Positions 36,672 through 46,765 of a stretch of DNA of 64,000 nt are shown piece by piece. Origin of the DNA: Cellulophaga sp. Hel_I_12 (GTDB lineage Bacteria; Bacteroidota; Bacteroidia; Flavobacteriales; Flavobacteriaceae). The DNA lies in NCBI RefSeq assembly GCF_000799565.1, contig NZ_JUHB01000001.1, positions 1,863,501 through 1,927,500 of the forward strand, read 5' to 3'. A program made the translations under genes and the position numbers. The number at the start of each line of letters is the position of its first letter. Within the stretch, counting starts at the first letter, position 1. The notes under the pieces are model-generated. The model had not been told where the DNA came from. It did no database searches and was given only the letters and a program-made list of their open reading frames with translations.

Positions 36672-37673
36672 TCACTTAAAACTGCTATATAGTTGTTTAA
36701 TAGTTTCTTGCGCTGGCTTATTCTGAGGTGTAAATCTATTATTATCCTTCCCGCCAGATTGCTTGTGATTAATAAACCATTTCCATACATATCCACCAGC
36801 AAACCATTCTTCAGACCAAAATTCTTGAATAATTGCTTGGGTTGCATTGGTTTGCGCTTGTAGATTTACATTTTCTTGATTGCGATCTACAAGCCATGGC
36901 TTTTTAGCGGTATAATCCATACTTCTATACCCATATTCTGTAAATAAAATAGGTTTATTTTTCTCATTTGACAGCTTAGCCAAACCAGGTTTCCATTTTA
37001 ACCAAGCATTCCTCAAGGTCTCTACCGAGGGCGACTTTTCATCAGACAAAGGAAAATAAGCATCCACTCCTATATAATCAAGAAGTTCCCAAAACGGAGT
37101 TTTAGCGTATTCATCCCAATTCGCGGCGTAGGTTAACTTTCCTTGGTATATTTTCTTTATATCACGTATTAATTCAATCCAGTAATCAGGTCTGTTTTGC
37201 ACAAATTGCTCTAATTCTGTTCCAATACAATATACTTCAACCTTTGCTTCTTCCGCCAACTCAGCATAGGTCATAATAAACTTCCTATATGAGGTTTCTA
37301 ATGTTTTCCATTCTGCTTCTGTATTCATTTTTAAATTACCGGTAAACTCACCTTTCCAAATCCAAATCTGTGGTTTTAACATAACGCTTATACCATTTTT
37401 ATGGAGCATGCTAATGTACTGTTTGGCGCCATTTTTAGTCTCACCATACCACTGCCTATCGGAGTCAAAACTTAATTCAGGAGAACTTAAATCACGTATA
37501 AAACCAAAAGGCATTACTGCGGCATGATTCGCGTTTAAATTAACGACCTCTTGTACATGCTCTTGTGCAACTTCTTCTCGAGAAGCCACAAAACTCACAC
37601 CGTTGATTTTCTTTTGTTGACTTGTACACGACATTTCAATAAGAAATAAAATCAGGAGGCTTAACTTTTTCAT
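36672..37673 (-). CDS. GH113-like glycoside hydrolase lipoprotein
   Basis: The 333 aa precursor has a lipoprotein signal (LIEMSC, Cys16) and a TIM-barrel domain related to GH113 (beta-mannanase-like, clan GH-A). Candidate acid/base Glu153 lies in CIGTELEQF at the end of strand 4 and nucleophile Glu246 in LFTEYGYRS at strand 7; ANWDEYAKTPFW, VDAYFPL and GYVWKWF line the cleft. I use ATG 37673; an ATG six codons earlier adds little. The substrate is not evident; with glycosyltransferase genes across the divergent region it may process a self-made glycan. Confidence 0.85.
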   Translation of the reverse strand: MKKLSLLILFLIEMSCTSQQKKINGVSFVASREEVAQEHVQEVVNLNANHAAVMPFGFIRDLSSPELSFDSDRQWYGETKNGAKQYISMLHKNGISVMLKPQIWIWKGEFTGNLKMNTEAEWKTLETSYRKFIMTYAELAEEAKVEVYCIGTELEQFVQNRPDYWIELIRDIKKIYQGKLTYAANWDEYAKTPFWELLDYIGVDAYFPLSDEKSPSVETLRNAWLKWKPGLAKLSNEKNKPILFTEYGYRSMDYTAKKPWLVDRNQENVNLQAQTNATQAIIQEFWSEEWFAGGYVWKWFINHKQSGGKDNNRFTPQNKPAQETIKQLYSSFK

Positions 37674-37688
37674 AGTACTACTTTTTAT

Positions 37689-37696
37689 CAAAAATA
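37689..37696 (-). promoter_or_regulatory. -7 box TATTTTTG for the GH113-like gene
   Basis: The complement reads TATTTTTG, an exact TAnnTTTG match, 15 bp before the start codon; no -33 TTG at proper spacing. Confidence 0.45.
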
Positions 37697-37791
37697 GTAC
37701 ATTAATAAGGTATCTGAATTAAATTAAATCTTTTTTACATTAAGGTTCTTGAATAAAATACGACCTTTAAATAAATTACCAATACCAGCAT

Positions 37792-39144
<1,353 letters not shown>

Positions 39145-39299
39145 AAGTATACAGTTTTCGGTTGATAGGTTTTTTATTTAGAATACGCACCAACCCGAAA
39201 CGAAAAACAGACAGCTAGCCATCGAGAAGCGACAACAAATAAACAAATTCACCCCAAAGAATTTTCTTTCTTCAACGAAATGAAAAAAATAATTTTTTT

Positions 39300-40889
39300 A
39301 TGAAAATAATACAAAAAATTGGCTTAGTTATTTTTTTAATAGGCTTAGCTATTTTTACGGTTTTACCCCTTTTGGGTACCTTTATTTTAAATGAAAATAG
39401 CCTAGGGCAAATTGTTCAAGAAAAAAATATTAAAAGTGCTGTTTTTATTGAAAACCTTAAAGATAATATTGTAAATAAGGAATTTTCTGGAATGCAGGAA
39501 CTATCTCCTGTGGTGGCAAAAGCTTTAAAGTCTGCGAACGAAACACATACTGAAAATAAAGAATACGATAAAAAAATATATACCAGTACAAGCGATATGG
39601 CTAGCTTGATAGGTAAAAAATCAGGTTCTGGTTTTATCGTCAATAATAAAGGGCTGATGTGGTTGTTAACCTTTGGCTTAGGTATTATCGGTGCCCTTAT
39701 GTTTATTACGCCTCAAGTAGTTACCTTGGGCAAAAAAGGTATTAAAAACGATCATATTTACCATCAAGATTCTACCAACAGAGGATGGATTGCCTGGTTG
39801 GTGTTTATTTTTTTAGTATCGTTTTACATTGTTTTGTATTTCGCTTCAGAATATGCAGTCAACTGGACCTATTTATTAGACCCAACAAGTGAAGCTTTAA
39901 GTGGCAATCCTGCCGGGCATTGGTTTGTATACGGGTTTATGTATTGTGTAGTCATGGTGGTTATGGCAGTGCGCATGTATATCAAATACCGTCATAATGT
40001 ATACCAAATGGTGCGTACAACGTCCGTTTTATTTTTTCAAATTGTTTTTGCCTTTTTGATTCCTGAAATTATGGTGCGTTTGCAAATGCCTTATTATGAT
40101 TTTAAAAATGCGTTTCCGTTAGACTATGACTTCTTTTTTCAATGGAATTTAAAATCACTCTTAGATAGTGGTGGAATAGGCTTATTTATATTAGTCTGGG
40201 GTATTGTACTAACCCTTATCGTCGTTCCCGTAATGGTTTATTTTTTTGGAAAAAGATGGTATTGTTCATGGGTTTGTGGTTGCGGTGGTTTGGCCGAAAC
40301 ATTAGGCGATCCGTATCGTCAACACTCGAGCAAATCGCTATTTTCTTGGAAAGTAGAACGTTGGCTTGTACACGGCGTTTTGGTTTTTGCAGTGGGGATG
40401 ACGGTACTTACTTTAATTAGTTTTTTTACGGCATCTGGTACCGTCATCGGTATAAAAACATCAAGCATACAAAATTTATATAGCCTTTTGATTGGCGCTA
40501 TTTTTGCCGGGGTAATTGGAACTGGCTTCTATCCAATTTTTGGGAATCGCGTTTGGTGTAGGTTTGGATGTCCTTTGGCTGCTTATTTAGGATTTGTTCA
40601 ACGTTTTAAGTCTCGTTTCAGAATTACCACCAATGGCGGGCAATGCATTTCTTGCGGAAATTGCTCTACCTATTGCGAAATGGGGATTGATGTGAGAGCG
40701 TATGCCCAAAAAGGAGAAAATATTGTACGTTCTAGTTGTGTGGGTTGTGGTATTTGTTCTGCGGTATGCCCGCGTGGGGTTTTAAAATTAGAAAATGGTC
40801 CAGAAGAAGGCAGAATCAATCCAACAGAAATACTCTTGGGGAATGATGTTGATTTAATGACCTTAGTGAATAAAAAAAGAAGCTCGTAA
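39300..40889 (+). CDS. Polytopic membrane 4Fe-4S protein (NapH/CcoG-like)
   Basis: The 529 aa protein has about eight membrane segments and a C-terminal ferredoxin domain with two full 4Fe-4S motifs: CISCGNCSTYC and CVGCGICSAVCP (about residues 450-495). Two further Cys-bearing loops occur before them, WYCSWVCGCGG and VWCRFGCPLAA, as in NapH, NosR C-terminal and CcoG proteins. It should move electrons across or along the inner membrane. Residues 30-110 form an extra periplasmic insert. Gene order (flavin oxidoreductase, this protein, glycosyltransferases) is discussed as a finding. Confidence 0.87.
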   Translation: MKIIQKIGLVIFLIGLAIFTVLPLLGTFILNENSLGQIVQEKNIKSAVFIENLKDNIVNKEFSGMQELSPVVAKALKSANETHTENKEYDKKIYTSTSDMASLIGKKSGSGFIVNNKGLMWLLTFGLGIIGALMFITPQVVTLGKKGIKNDHIYHQDSTNRGWIAWLVFIFLVSFYIVLYFASEYAVNWTYLLDPTSEALSGNPAGHWFVYGFMYCVVMVVMAVRMYIKYRHNVYQMVRTTSVLFFQIVFAFLIPEIMVRLQMPYYDFKNAFPLDYDFFFQWNLKSLLDSGGIGLFILVWGIVLTLIVVPVMVYFFGKRWYCSWVCGCGGLAETLGDPYRQHSSKSLFSWKVERWLVHGVLVFAVGMTVLTLISFFTASGTVIGIKTSSIQNLYSLLIGAIFAGVIGTGFYPIFGNRVWCRFGCPLAAYLGFVQRFKSRFRITTNGGQCISCGNCSTYCEMGIDVRAYAQKGENIVRSSCVGCGICSAVCPRGVLKLENGPEEGRINPTEILLGNDVDLMTLVNKKRSS

Positions 40890-40928
40890 TTTTACATTTT
40901 AAACTGATTAAGATTGACACAAATAGTA

Positions 40929-41618
40929 ATGCCTGAAATAAACGTTATCATTCCCGCATACAACGAAGCTGATTCTATAGCTCATGTAATTAAAGAAATT
41001 CCGGCTATTGTTTCCGAAATCATTGTGGTTAATAATAATTCTACCGATAAAACTGCTGAAAATGCAGCCAATGCCGGAGCCACAGTTTTAACCGAAAACC
41101 GCAGAGGCTATGGCTATGCGTGTTTAGCAGGAATTAATTACATCGAACAAAAGTCTAAACAACCTGACATCATCGTATTTATCGATGGAGACTATTCTGA
41201 CTACCCAGAAGAACTTTCTAAATTAGTTGCACCTATCATAAAGAGTGATATAGATATGGTTATTGGCGCTAGAGTAGATAGTTTAAGAGAAGATGGTGCT
41301 ATGACACCACAGCAAATTTTCGGAAATTGGCTGGCAACCTCTTTAATGAAGCTGTTTTTTGGAGCTAATTTTACAGATCTTGGTCCCTTCCGAGCTATTA
41401 AATACAACACTTTGATGGCGCTAAATATGGAAGATAAAACCTACGGATGGACCGTAGAAATGCAGTTAAAAGTATTAAAAAAGAAATTTACATATACCGA
41501 AGTACCAGTGCGTTATAAAAAAAGAATTGGCATATCAAAAGTATCAGGTACGATAAAAGGTAGTATATTTGCAGGCGTAAAAATTCTAAGTTGGATTTTT
41601 AAATACAGTATAAAATAA
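40929..41618 (+). CDS. Family 2 glycosyltransferase (polyprenyl-phosphate sugar transferase-like)
   Basis: The 229 aa GT-A protein begins INVIIPAYNEADSIAHVIKE, followed by IVVNNNSTDKTAE and the DxD-type IVFIDGDYSDYPEEL. It resembles dolichyl/undecaprenyl-phosphate mannosyl- or glucosyltransferases (DPM1/GtrB-like) but has no C-terminal membrane helices. I use ATG 40929; the TTG at 40914 would add five residues. It is 1 bp from the next glycosyltransferase gene. A likely product is a lipid-linked sugar used by the GT-C enzyme encoded at 43242. Confidence 0.88.
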   Translation: MPEINVIIPAYNEADSIAHVIKEIPAIVSEIIVVNNNSTDKTAENAANAGATVLTENRRGYGYACLAGINYIEQKSKQPDIIVFIDGDYSDYPEELSKLVAPIIKSDIDMVIGARVDSLREDGAMTPQQIFGNWLATSLMKLFFGANFTDLGPFRAIKYNTLMALNMEDKTYGWTVEMQLKVLKKKFTYTEVPVRYKKRIGISKVSGTIKGSIFAGVKILSWIFKYSIK

Positions 41619-41619
41619 A

Positions 41620-43104
41620 ATGGCTTTAACAATTACTTACATTATCATTGCTATCTATAGCATCGCATTAGTTCTAATCTTCTTCTACAGCCTTGCGCAG
41701 TTGAATCTTTTAATCAACTACTTAGGCAACAAAAGAAAAAATGATACCGCTGCGAAATTCAATCTCTTAGATCCTAAAGAGATACCCTTTGTGACGATTC
41801 AACTCCCCGTATATAACGAGGAATACGTTATGGATCGTTTATTAGAAAATATTGCAAAAATAGAATATCCATCTAGTAAATTAGAAATTCAGGTTTTAGA
41901 TGATTCTACAGACGAATCTGTTGAAGCTACTGCCATACACATTCAAAAATTAAAAGAGACAGGTTTAGATATTACCCATATCCGCAGAACTAACCGTCAA
42001 GGATACAAAGCTGGTGCTTTAAAAGAAGGTTTAGAAATTGCTAAAGGAGACTTTATTGCTATTTTTGATGCCGATTTTTTACCAGCCCCCGATTGGTTAA
42101 AGAAAACCGTAATTTACTTTAAAGACGAAGAAATTGGTGTTGTTCAAACCCGTTGGGGACATATCAACAGAGATTATTCTACCTTAACACGTATTCAAGC
42201 TTTTGCGCTAGATGCACATTTTACACTGGAACAAGTAGGTAGAAATGCAAAAGGGCACTTTATCAATTTCAATGGTACTGCTGGTATTTGGCGTAAAGAA
42301 TGTATTTTAGATGCTGGTAACTGGGAAGGCGACACCTTAACAGAGGATTTAGATTTAAGCTACAGAGCACAGTTAAAAAACTGGAAGTTCAAGTATTTAG
42401 AAGATGTTGAAACTCCTGCTGAACTTCCTGTGGTTATTAGCGCTGCGCGCTCTCAACAATTTAGATGGAATAAAGGTGGCGCTGAAAATTTCAGAAAAAC
42501 GGTCTCAAGCGTTATCTTTGCTAAGAACATTCCATTTAAAACTAAATTTCATGGCGTAATGCATCTTTTAAACAGCTCCATGTTTTTATGTGTATTTATT
42601 GTTGCCTTTTTAAGCATCCCCATGCTCTACATAAAAAACAGTTATGGCCATTTAGGGTGGATTTTTGAAGTAACCAGTTTTTTTATTGTAAGTACCATTA
42701 TCCTATTTGTATGTTATTGGTTTACTTATAAGAGTATTCAAGGCAGTAGCTTTGACAATTTTATAGATTATATTAAGTTGTTCTTTACGTTTTTTTCTAT
42801 TGCTCTTGGTTTTTCTTTACACAACTCTATTGCAGTTTTAGAAGGTCATATGGGTAAAAGAAGTGAATTTGTACGGACACCAAAATTTAATTTGAGCAAC
42901 TTAAAAGATAGCTGGAAAACCAATAAATACTTAGCTACAAAATTGTCGCCAAATATGATTTTGGAGGCTGCTTTGATGATTTATTTCTTATTTGGAATGT
43001 ACAGCGCAATTCCTTTAAACGACTTTGGTTTGTTTCCCTTCCATTTCATGTTGTTTTTAGGTTTCGGATTTGTATTTTTTAAATCCCTTACCGCGAGAGC
43101 TTAA
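41620..43104 (+). CDS. Cellulose-synthase-family processive glycosyltransferase (CslA-like GT2)
   Basis: The 494 aa membrane GT2 has one N-terminal helix. Its catalytic domain carries PFVTIQLPVYNEEYVMDRLL, VLDDSTDES, the DxD in IFDADFLPAP, TED in DTLTEDLDLSYRA and QxxRW as QQFRWNKGGA, and four C-terminal helices follow. This is the complete D,D,D,QxxRW set of processive beta-glycan synthases such as glucomannan synthases. No PilZ domain is attached, so direct c-di-GMP control is not indicated. It lies between two other glycosyltransferase genes. Confidence 0.9.
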   Translation: MALTITYIIIAIYSIALVLIFFYSLAQLNLLINYLGNKRKNDTAAKFNLLDPKEIPFVTIQLPVYNEEYVMDRLLENIAKIEYPSSKLEIQVLDDSTDESVEATAIHIQKLKETGLDITHIRRTNRQGYKAGALKEGLEIAKGDFIAIFDADFLPAPDWLKKTVIYFKDEEIGVVQTRWGHINRDYSTLTRIQAFALDAHFTLEQVGRNAKGHFINFNGTAGIWRKECILDAGNWEGDTLTEDLDLSYRAQLKNWKFKYLEDVETPAELPVVISAARSQQFRWNKGGAENFRKTVSSVIFAKNIPFKTKFHGVMHLLNSSMFLCVFIVAFLSIPMLYIKNSYGHLGWIFEVTSFFIVSTIILFVCYWFTYKSIQGSSFDNFIDYIKLFFTFFSIALGFSLHNSIAVLEGHMGKRSEFVRTPKFNLSNLKDSWKTNKYLATKLSPNMILEAALMIYFLFGMYSAIPLNDFGLFPFHFMLFLGFGFVFFKSLTARA

Positions 43105-43126
43105 ATCTTTCAAAATAAAATAAAGT

Positions 43127-43158
43127 AAAACCGTTCTTTCAAAAAGAGAACGGTTTTT
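43127..43158 (+). terminator. Intrinsic terminator after the CslA-like gene
   Basis: An 11-bp stem AAAACCGTTCT / AGAACGGTTTT with a 9-nt loop and a T run lies 22 bp after the stop codon. The GT-C gene downstream may therefore have its own promoter. Confidence 0.85.
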
Positions 43159-43241
43159 TTGTTTTTGTCTGATACCAAAACCTAGATAGGTGAAACCATT
43201 TAATTTTCTTATTTTTCCATCTGGAAAACCCCTTTAAATAG

Positions 43242-44588
43242 ATGTTGAATACCTTTCTAAAATACTGCAAACTGCATAGGATGTCTCTCATTTTGATGCT
43301 CGTAAGCAGCTTGTTTTATTATGTTATTGCCTATCATTTTCAACGAACAGAATTTATAAAACTCATCGTACTTTTTACTGGACTATTCGTTTTATCGTAT
43401 AAAATAGTTCAGTTTGAAAAATTCAACTTTAAGTTTCTTCTTTGGTCAGGCGTTTTTTTTAGACTGGTTTTTCTGTTGACACTTCCTAATCTATCGCAAG
43501 ATTTTTATCGGTTTATTTGGGACGGAGAACTCGTAAGTAATTTTATTAATCCGTATTTAAAAGTTCCCAACGAATTAATTTTACAGCCAGATTTAGTCAT
43601 TGACAATGCCCAAGAACTGCTATTAGGCATGGGCGAATTGAGTCCCAAATTTTATAGTAATTACCCTCCTTTAAATCAAATCATATTTGCTATTGCCGCG
43701 CTATTTGGTGGTAAAAGTATTTTAGGTTCTGTTATTGTAATGCGCCTTAGTATTATTCTTTCTGATGTGGGCATCGTTTATTTTGGAAGAAAGTTATTGA
43801 AAAATCTAAATTTTTCTCCACATCTTATTTTTTGGTATTTCTTAAATCCTTTGGTGATTTTAGAACTTAGCGGAAATCTTCATTTTGAAGGTGTGATGCT
43901 TTTCTTTTTTGTTTGGTCTTTATACCTATTATCCAAAAACAATTGGCAAATGGCTGGGGTATTGTATGCCTTCTCGATTTCTATAAAACTAGTGCCCCTA
44001 TTATTTCTTCCTCTTTTTTTGAACTACTTGGGCTTAAAAAAAAGCATCTTATTCTATAGTATTGTAGCCACAGTATCCCTGCTATTACTACTCCCCTTTT
44101 ATAGTGCTGATTTTTTTGCTAATTATTCGGAAACCGTAGGCTTATGGTTTTCTAATTTTGAGTTTAATGCTAGTACCTACAATGTGGTTAAAAAAATTGC
44201 TGTACTTTATTTTGATAAGAAACCATGGGAATTAATTGTCAGTTATGGAAAAATAACGCCGTACATAATTATTGGTATCGTCCTATGCTTTAGTTGGTTC
44301 CAGAAAAATCAAAAATTACCGCTCCTTATAACTTCAATGTTATGGGTACTTTGTATTTATTATTTGGTATCGGCCACGGTTCATCCTTGGTATCTTGTAT
44401 TTCTAGTTTTTTTAACACTATTTACTAAATTCAAGTTTCCCATACTTTGGTCTGCCTTTGTCATCTTAAGCTATTGGGCCTATTCAAACCCGAGTTATAC
44501 AGAGCATTTAGGAATTTTATGTATTGAGTATATAGCAATTTTAAGTTACATGGCTTACGAAATCAGTATTGTATATAGCAAAAAGTAA
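43242..44588 (+). CDS. GT-C membrane glycosyltransferase (GT87/mannosyltransferase-like)
   Basis: The 448 aa protein has about 11 membrane segments. After the first helices comes the GT-C type loop QDFYRFIWDGELVSNFINPY with acidic residues, then SNYPPLNQIIF and SGNLHFEGVMLF. These are typical of GT87-like alpha-mannosyltransferases using polyprenyl-phosphate sugars. ATG 43242 or an ATG 13 codons later (43281) are both possible. With the GT2 gene at 40929 it forms a plausible lipid-linked sugar pathway. The acceptor is unknown. Confidence 0.85.
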   Translation: MLNTFLKYCKLHRMSLILMLVSSLFYYVIAYHFQRTEFIKLIVLFTGLFVLSYKIVQFEKFNFKFLLWSGVFFRLVFLLTLPNLSQDFYRFIWDGELVSNFINPYLKVPNELILQPDLVIDNAQELLLGMGELSPKFYSNYPPLNQIIFAIAALFGGKSILGSVIVMRLSIILSDVGIVYFGRKLLKNLNFSPHLIFWYFLNPLVILELSGNLHFEGVMLFFFVWSLYLLSKNNWQMAGVLYAFSISIKLVPLLFLPLFLNYLGLKKSILFYSIVATVSLLLLLPFYSADFFANYSETVGLWFSNFEFNASTYNVVKKIAVLYFDKKPWELIVSYGKITPYIIIGIVLCFSWFQKNQKLPLLITSMLWVLCIYYLVSATVHPWYLVFLVFLTLFTKFKFPILWSAFVILSYWAYSNPSYTEHLGILCIEYIAILSYMAYEISIVYSKK

Positions 44589-44637
44589 CATTTTTACAAA
44601 AATTAGGCATCAAACCTTAATAAGTCAATTTTATTTG

Positions 44638-44645
44638 TACTTTTG
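44638..44645 (+). promoter_or_regulatory. -7 box TACTTTTG of the arginine operon
   Basis: An exact TAnnTTTG match ends 8 bp before the leader-peptide ATG, so the transcript probably starts within a few bases of that codon. No TTG lies at normal -33 spacing, which may mean activator dependence. Confidence 0.55.
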
Positions 44646-44653
44646 ATGTTATA

Positions 44654-44737
44654 ATGAACAAAACCAATAACATATCTTCTTTAGACAGGTCTTTTGTACC
44701 TGCTCGTTCATTTACACCTACACGTCGTCGCCCGTAA
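44654..44737 (+). CDS. Arg-rich leader peptide of the arginine operon (27 aa)
   Basis: A 27-codon ORF begins with ATG just after the -7 box and ends TPTRRRP-stop. Five of 27 residues are Arg (positions 12, 18, 24, 25, 26), three of them consecutive directly before the stop (CGT CGT CGC). A hairpin CAGGT/ACCTG (44686-44702) lies inside the ORF, and a second one (44729-44742, CGCCC-GTAA-GGGTG) covers the stop codon, where a stalled ribosome would keep it open. The first biosynthetic gene starts 92 bp downstream. Position, Arg run and structure fit a leader peptide that senses charged tRNA-Arg or arginine. Coding is inferred. Confidence 0.72.
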   Translation: MNKTNNISSLDRSFVPARSFTPTRRRP

Positions 44738-44753
44738 GGGTGCGCTATATTTT

Positions 44754-44775
44754 GGAAATAGGTGAGTCCATTTCC
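44754..44775 (+). promoter_or_regulatory. Hairpin in the arginine operon leader
   Basis: GGAAAT-(A)-GG pairs with CC-ATTTCC around a TGAGT loop: 8 bp with one bulged A. There is no U run after it, so it is not a standard intrinsic terminator. It could act in a Rho-dependent or translational switch together with the leader peptide. Confidence 0.5.
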
Positions 44776-44829
44776 GCTAAAACAAAAATAATTTATAATT
44801 AACTTTTACTTTAAAATATAACATTGGCA

Positions 44830-45462
44830 ATGGAAATACTAATTGCTAACGAATCACATTTTAAATACGCTGAAATAATTTGTGATACAATTGCGGAATC
44901 TGCAAAAGTCCGAGGTACTGGAATTGCTAAACGAACTCCTGATTATATTTGTAAAAAACTTTCAAACGGTAACGCTGTTATCGCTTTAGATGAAGGCAAT
45001 TTTGCTGGTTTTTGCTATATAGAAATTTGGGGGCATGAAAAATATGTAGCCAATTCTGGTCTTATCGTACATCCCGATTATAGAGATAGAGGACTAGCAA
45101 AACAAATAAAACAACGAATTTTTGAACTTTCTCGAAAAAAATTTCCGGAGGCTAAAATATTCGGAATTACGACAGGTTTAGCCGTAATGAAAATAAATTA
45201 TGAGTTGGGTTATAAACCCACGACTTTTTCAGAATTAACGGATGATCCTGAGTTTTGGAAAGGATGCCAAACATGCAAAAATTTTGATATTTTAACTAGA
45301 ACTGAACGCAAAATGTGTTTGTGTACTGCAATGCTCTATGATTCTGAAGCAAAAGAAAAAAATAAAACTAATGTCATTGTAAAAGAAAAATTAAATACAA
45401 AGGCTTTTAAAAGACTTAAAAGCATTAAAGAAACCCTTTTCCTAAAAAAGAAAGAGAAATGA
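44830..45462 (+). CDS. GNAT acetyltransferase, candidate N-acylglutamate synthase of the arginine operon
   Basis: The 210 aa protein has a GNAT fold with the acyl-CoA loop VHPDYRDRGLAKQIKQ (about residues 80-95). Being the first gene of the operon and overlapping argG by 4 bp (ATGA), it is the obvious candidate for the first step, acylation of glutamate (acetyl or succinyl). Unlike classical ArgA it lacks an amino acid kinase domain. The C-terminal part carries CxxC and CxC (Cys146, 149, 163, 165), possibly a metal site. Start ATG 44830 is preferred to TTG 44824. Confidence 0.82.
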   Translation: MEILIANESHFKYAEIICDTIAESAKVRGTGIAKRTPDYICKKLSNGNAVIALDEGNFAGFCYIEIWGHEKYVANSGLIVHPDYRDRGLAKQIKQRIFELSRKKFPEAKIFGITTGLAVMKINYELGYKPTTFSELTDDPEFWKGCQTCKNFDILTRTERKMCLCTAMLYDSEAKEKNKTNVIVKEKLNTKAFKRLKSIKETLFLKKKEK

Positions 45463-46670
45463 ATAAACTAGTTTTAGCGTATAGTGGCGGTTTAGACACC
45501 TCTTATTGCGCCAAATATTTATCAAAAGACCAAGGTTTTGAAGTGCATGCGGTAAGTGTAAATACAGGTGGATTTTCAAATAAAGAGATCGACAGTATAA
45601 AAGAAAAATCCTTACAATTGGGCGCAAGTACCTATACCTCAATCGATGCCGTACAAACATTTTATGAAACAGTGGTAAAATACTTAATATTTGGAAATGT
45701 TTTAAAAAACAATACCTATCCTTTATCTGTAAGTGCTGAGCGAATTGTACAGGCTATCGAAATAGTTAAACATGCCAAAAAAATAGGCGCAACTCATATT
45801 GCTCACGGAAGTACAGGTGCTGGGAATGACCAAGTACGGTTCGACATGATTTTCCAAATTATAGCTCCAGAAATTAAAATTATTACGCCTATTCGAGATC
45901 ATAAATTATCTAGAGAAGCAGAAATTGCCTATTTAAAAGAAAACGGAGTGGATTACTCCTGGGAAAAGGCAAAATATTCAATAAACAGAGGTCTTTGGGG
46001 AACTTCCGTTGGAGGTGAAGAAACCCTAAGTTCTGACAAAGCATTACCCGATAGCGCCTACCCTAGTCAATTACAAGAAAAGAACCCAACAAACCTAACA
46101 TTAACCTTCGAAAAAGGCGAATTAGTCGCCATTGATGGAAAAAAAGGTAGCCCAGTGCAGAATATTATGGCGCTTGAAGTCTTGGCGTCAAAGTATGCCA
46201 TTGGAAGAGATATTCATGTTGGTGATACCATTATTGGCATTAAAGGAAGAGTCGGTTTTGAAGCTCCCGCGGCCTTAATCATTATAAAAGCGCATCATTT
46301 ATTAGAAAAACATACGCTTAGTAAGTGGCAGCAGTTTCAAAAAGAGCAGCTAGGTAATTTTTATGGAATGTTATTGCATGAAGGAAATTATTTAGATGCA
46401 GTCATGCGAAATATCGAGACTTTTTTAACCGATACTCAAAAAAATGTTTCAGGTGATGTTTTCGTGAGCTTATACCCTTTTCAATATCGATTAAACGGGA
46501 TAAAGTCTAAACACGATTTAATGAATGCGGCTTTCGGAAGCTATGGTGAAATGAATAAAGGTTGGACGGCTGATGAGGCCAAAGGGTTTATTAAAATTCT
46601 CTCAAATCCAGGTAAAATTTATAATCATGTTAATAGCCCCCTAGCCCCCAAAGACAGATCTCAAGACTAA
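45459..46670 (+). CDS. argG: Argininosuccinate synthase
   Basis: ArgG joins citrulline and aspartate with ATP to argininosuccinate. The 403 aa product starts with the ATP-pyrophosphatase loop LAYSGGLDTSYCAKYL and contains the citrulline/aspartate-binding HGSTGAGNDQVRFD, the stretch DYSWEKAKYSINRGLWG and EGNYLDAVMRNIE. The natural fold ends around NPGKIYNHVN; the last ten residues (SPLAPKDRSQ...) are encoded by an intergenic-type TAGCCCC repeat. It overlaps the GNAT gene by 4 bp. Placing argG early is usual for flavobacterial arg operons. Confidence 0.95.
   Translation: MNKLVLAYSGGLDTSYCAKYLSKDQGFEVHAVSVNTGGFSNKEIDSIKEKSLQLGASTYTSIDAVQTFYETVVKYLIFGNVLKNNTYPLSVSAERIVQAIEIVKHAKKIGATHIAHGSTGAGNDQVRFDMIFQIIAPEIKIITPIRDHKLSREAEIAYLKENGVDYSWEKAKYSINRGLWGTSVGGEETLSSDKALPDSAYPSQLQEKNPTNLTLTFEKGELVAIDGKKGSPVQNIMALEVLASKYAIGRDIHVGDTIIGIKGRVGFEAPAALIIIKAHHLLEKHTLSKWQQFQKEQLGNFYGMLLHEGNYLDAVMRNIETFLTDTQKNVSGDVFVSLYPFQYRLNGIKSKHDLMNAAFGSYGEMNKGWTADEAKGFIKILSNPGKIYNHVNSPLAPKDRSQD
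46634..46653 (+). repeat. TAGCCCC repeat, copy 1 (inside argG 3' end)
   Basis: TAGCCCCCTAGCCCCCAAAG forms part of the argG coding end. It matches the copies at 47737 and 53599 in the core TAGCCC...CTAnC...CCCCAA. Confidence 0.6.
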
Positions 46671-46765
46671 TCCACTGACGCCTCGGAAGTAGGGCTGTTA
46701 GTAGTTTGAAGAGTTGAATTTAAAAAAGCCTAAAGCCTAGAGCTTCTGGCATAAAGCAAGTTATA

